Of a stretch of DNA of 32,500 nucleotides, positions 31,640-32,500 are shown one piece after another (position 1 is the first letter of the stretch; every line of letters starts with the position of its first letter). The notes under the pieces were generated by a model. The model saw only the letters and a program-made list of their open reading frames with translations. It was not told the origin of the DNA and did no database searches. The translations under genes were made by a program, and so were the position numbers. The stretch lies in contig SEYY01001007.1 of assembly GCA_009176605.1 (NCBI GenBank), positions 241,309-273,808 of the forward strand. The letters run 5' to 3'. The stretch comes from Armadillidium nasatum. Taxonomy: Eukaryota > Arthropoda > Malacostraca > Isopoda > Armadillidiidae.

Positions 31640-32500
31640 TATACAAGGGATTAGCAAATTAATTTGAACACCTGACATCTACACAAGATTTATTTATTAA
31701 TAAGATGTTGGGACACCATTTGCATTTAGAACAGCAGTAATTCTTTGTAGAATAGATCTTTATAGTGTTTGAGTAGTTTCCGATGCAATGTTTTCCCATT
31801 TCTTCACCAAAACATCTATCAATTGCTTTAACAGTGCTGGAGGTGAAAATCCTCACCTCATTCTTTTACTTAAAAAATCCCCATTGGTTCAGTTCTGAGG
31901 TCTGTCGATTGACTGGCCGATGATGGTGTTTGTTAAAATTCTTGTACTTTCAAAAAGAAGACTGAAATATTTTGGTTCTATATATGGGTGCCATATGATC
32001 TCGGTATATTGTTTGGTTATTGATAGCAAAGTGCTGATCAAAGTAATAACTTCATCGTTGAGGATGTCAAGATTCATTCGCAGTCATCTCACCATTGATG
32101 ATTATGATAGGACCAGCTGACTGCCATATTGTGGTATTCATCTGGAATGAAACCGCAAAAACTCTTGACTGTCAGAAGCAAACAGTCAGGAATGAAGTTT
32201 TTTTTTTTTTTTTTTAAATGTTCTCCAAACATAAACCCAAGCGTTTGCTGGGAACACTGTAAATGATGATTCATCAGACTATTATCACATTCTTTTAATC
32301 AGATTTTATGATCGTGGTATCAATTTTTTCACAGCTTAGCTTTGGCTTTAGTTATAAAAGATTTCGAATTTGAAGCCATTTCATAAATGTTAAATTTGTG
32401 GAGATCTTGTCTTTACTGTTCTTTTCGAATCAGTATTGCTCATGTGGGTATCGAGTTCTGCTGTCACCTTTGCCGTAGTAGTTTTTGGTTGTTTGGCCGC
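31640..32500 (-). pseudogene. Tc1-like transposase, degenerate (continues beyond window)
   Basis: On the minus strand the catalytic domain of a Tc1-type transposase can be read in pieces. These are SDESSFTVFPANAWVYVWRT (about 32220-32279, first catalytic Asp), FIPDCLLLTVKSF, SAGPIIIINGEMTANES (about 32075-32130), DILNDEVITLISTLL, QSTDL (remnant of the SPDLNPIE motif, about 31895-31915), and the C-terminal LLKQLIDVLVKKWENIASET and LQRITAVLNANGVPTS (about 31700-31845). The left edge, near TTAGCAAATTAATTTGAACACC (31651-31672), looks like a Tc1 terminal repeat. Frame changes and a T18 run near 32200 break it. The N-terminal DNA-binding region would lie past 32500. Confidence 0.85.

Overview
The window looks like repeat-rich, gene-poor DNA from an arthropod nuclear genome, most likely a decapod crustacean. 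The grounds are: several Jockey-type non-LTR retrotransposons whose endonuclease and reverse transcriptase (RT) wording is familiar to me from decapods; Penelope-like, Tc1, IS630-like mariner and gypsy remnants; a tRNA-derived SINE; two uncharacterised arthropod transposase-like families; and very many long (AT)n tracts, as in shrimp and crab genomes. The species call rests on remembered family resemblance, not on a search. I see no intact host gene, no rRNA, no CRISPR and no bacterial-style operon. Every recognisable coding region is frameshifted, truncated or interrupted.

Layout. 1-2322 is a Jockey-1 copy (+) ending in a 3' hairpin and an (AT)n tail. 2700-3436 is a piece of a second subfamily, Jockey-2 (-). 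3437-4444 is the remnant of an uncharacterised hAT-like family (here 'family B', -). 4500-6603 is AT-rich with no gene. 6638-9322 is a second Jockey-1 copy (-), next to a 425-bp (CT)n tract. 9912-10350 is a Jockey-2 endonuclease fused to a Jockey-1 3' end (10352-10519). 10900-12925 is an old Jockey-1 copy (+). An IS630-like mariner transposase (13270-13438 and 14950-15750, +) is split by (AT)n tracts and a possible 594-bp solo LTR. 16108-17070 is a long inverted repeat.

17285-21246 is bounded by hAT-like ends with near-matching 8-bp flanks. It holds an endonuclease-RT remnant (17464-18130), a third Jockey-1 copy (18285-19968) and a Jockey-2 piece (19970-20560), all on the minus strand. 21897-24392 is the most interesting unit: a nearly full-length but broken gene (22080-23816, -) of an arthropod-wide uncharacterised family ('family A'). 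Its conserved residues fit a D-D-E/RNase H-type transposase, and imperfect inverted repeats flank it. A gypsy RT piece follows (24640-25170, -).

25569-29453 is a head-to-head inverted pair of Penelope-like elements with GIY-YIG endonuclease domains. A SINE with an 11-bp target-site duplication sits in one arm. 31640-32500 is a Tc1-like transposase remnant (-) cut by the window edge.

Together the window is a stack of nested, mostly dead mobile elements. The (AT)n tracts abut the 3' ends of all five Jockey-1 copies, which suggests the retrotransposon tail seeds these microsatellites. The two Penelope arms show a microsatellite at the same site, long in one arm and short in the other.
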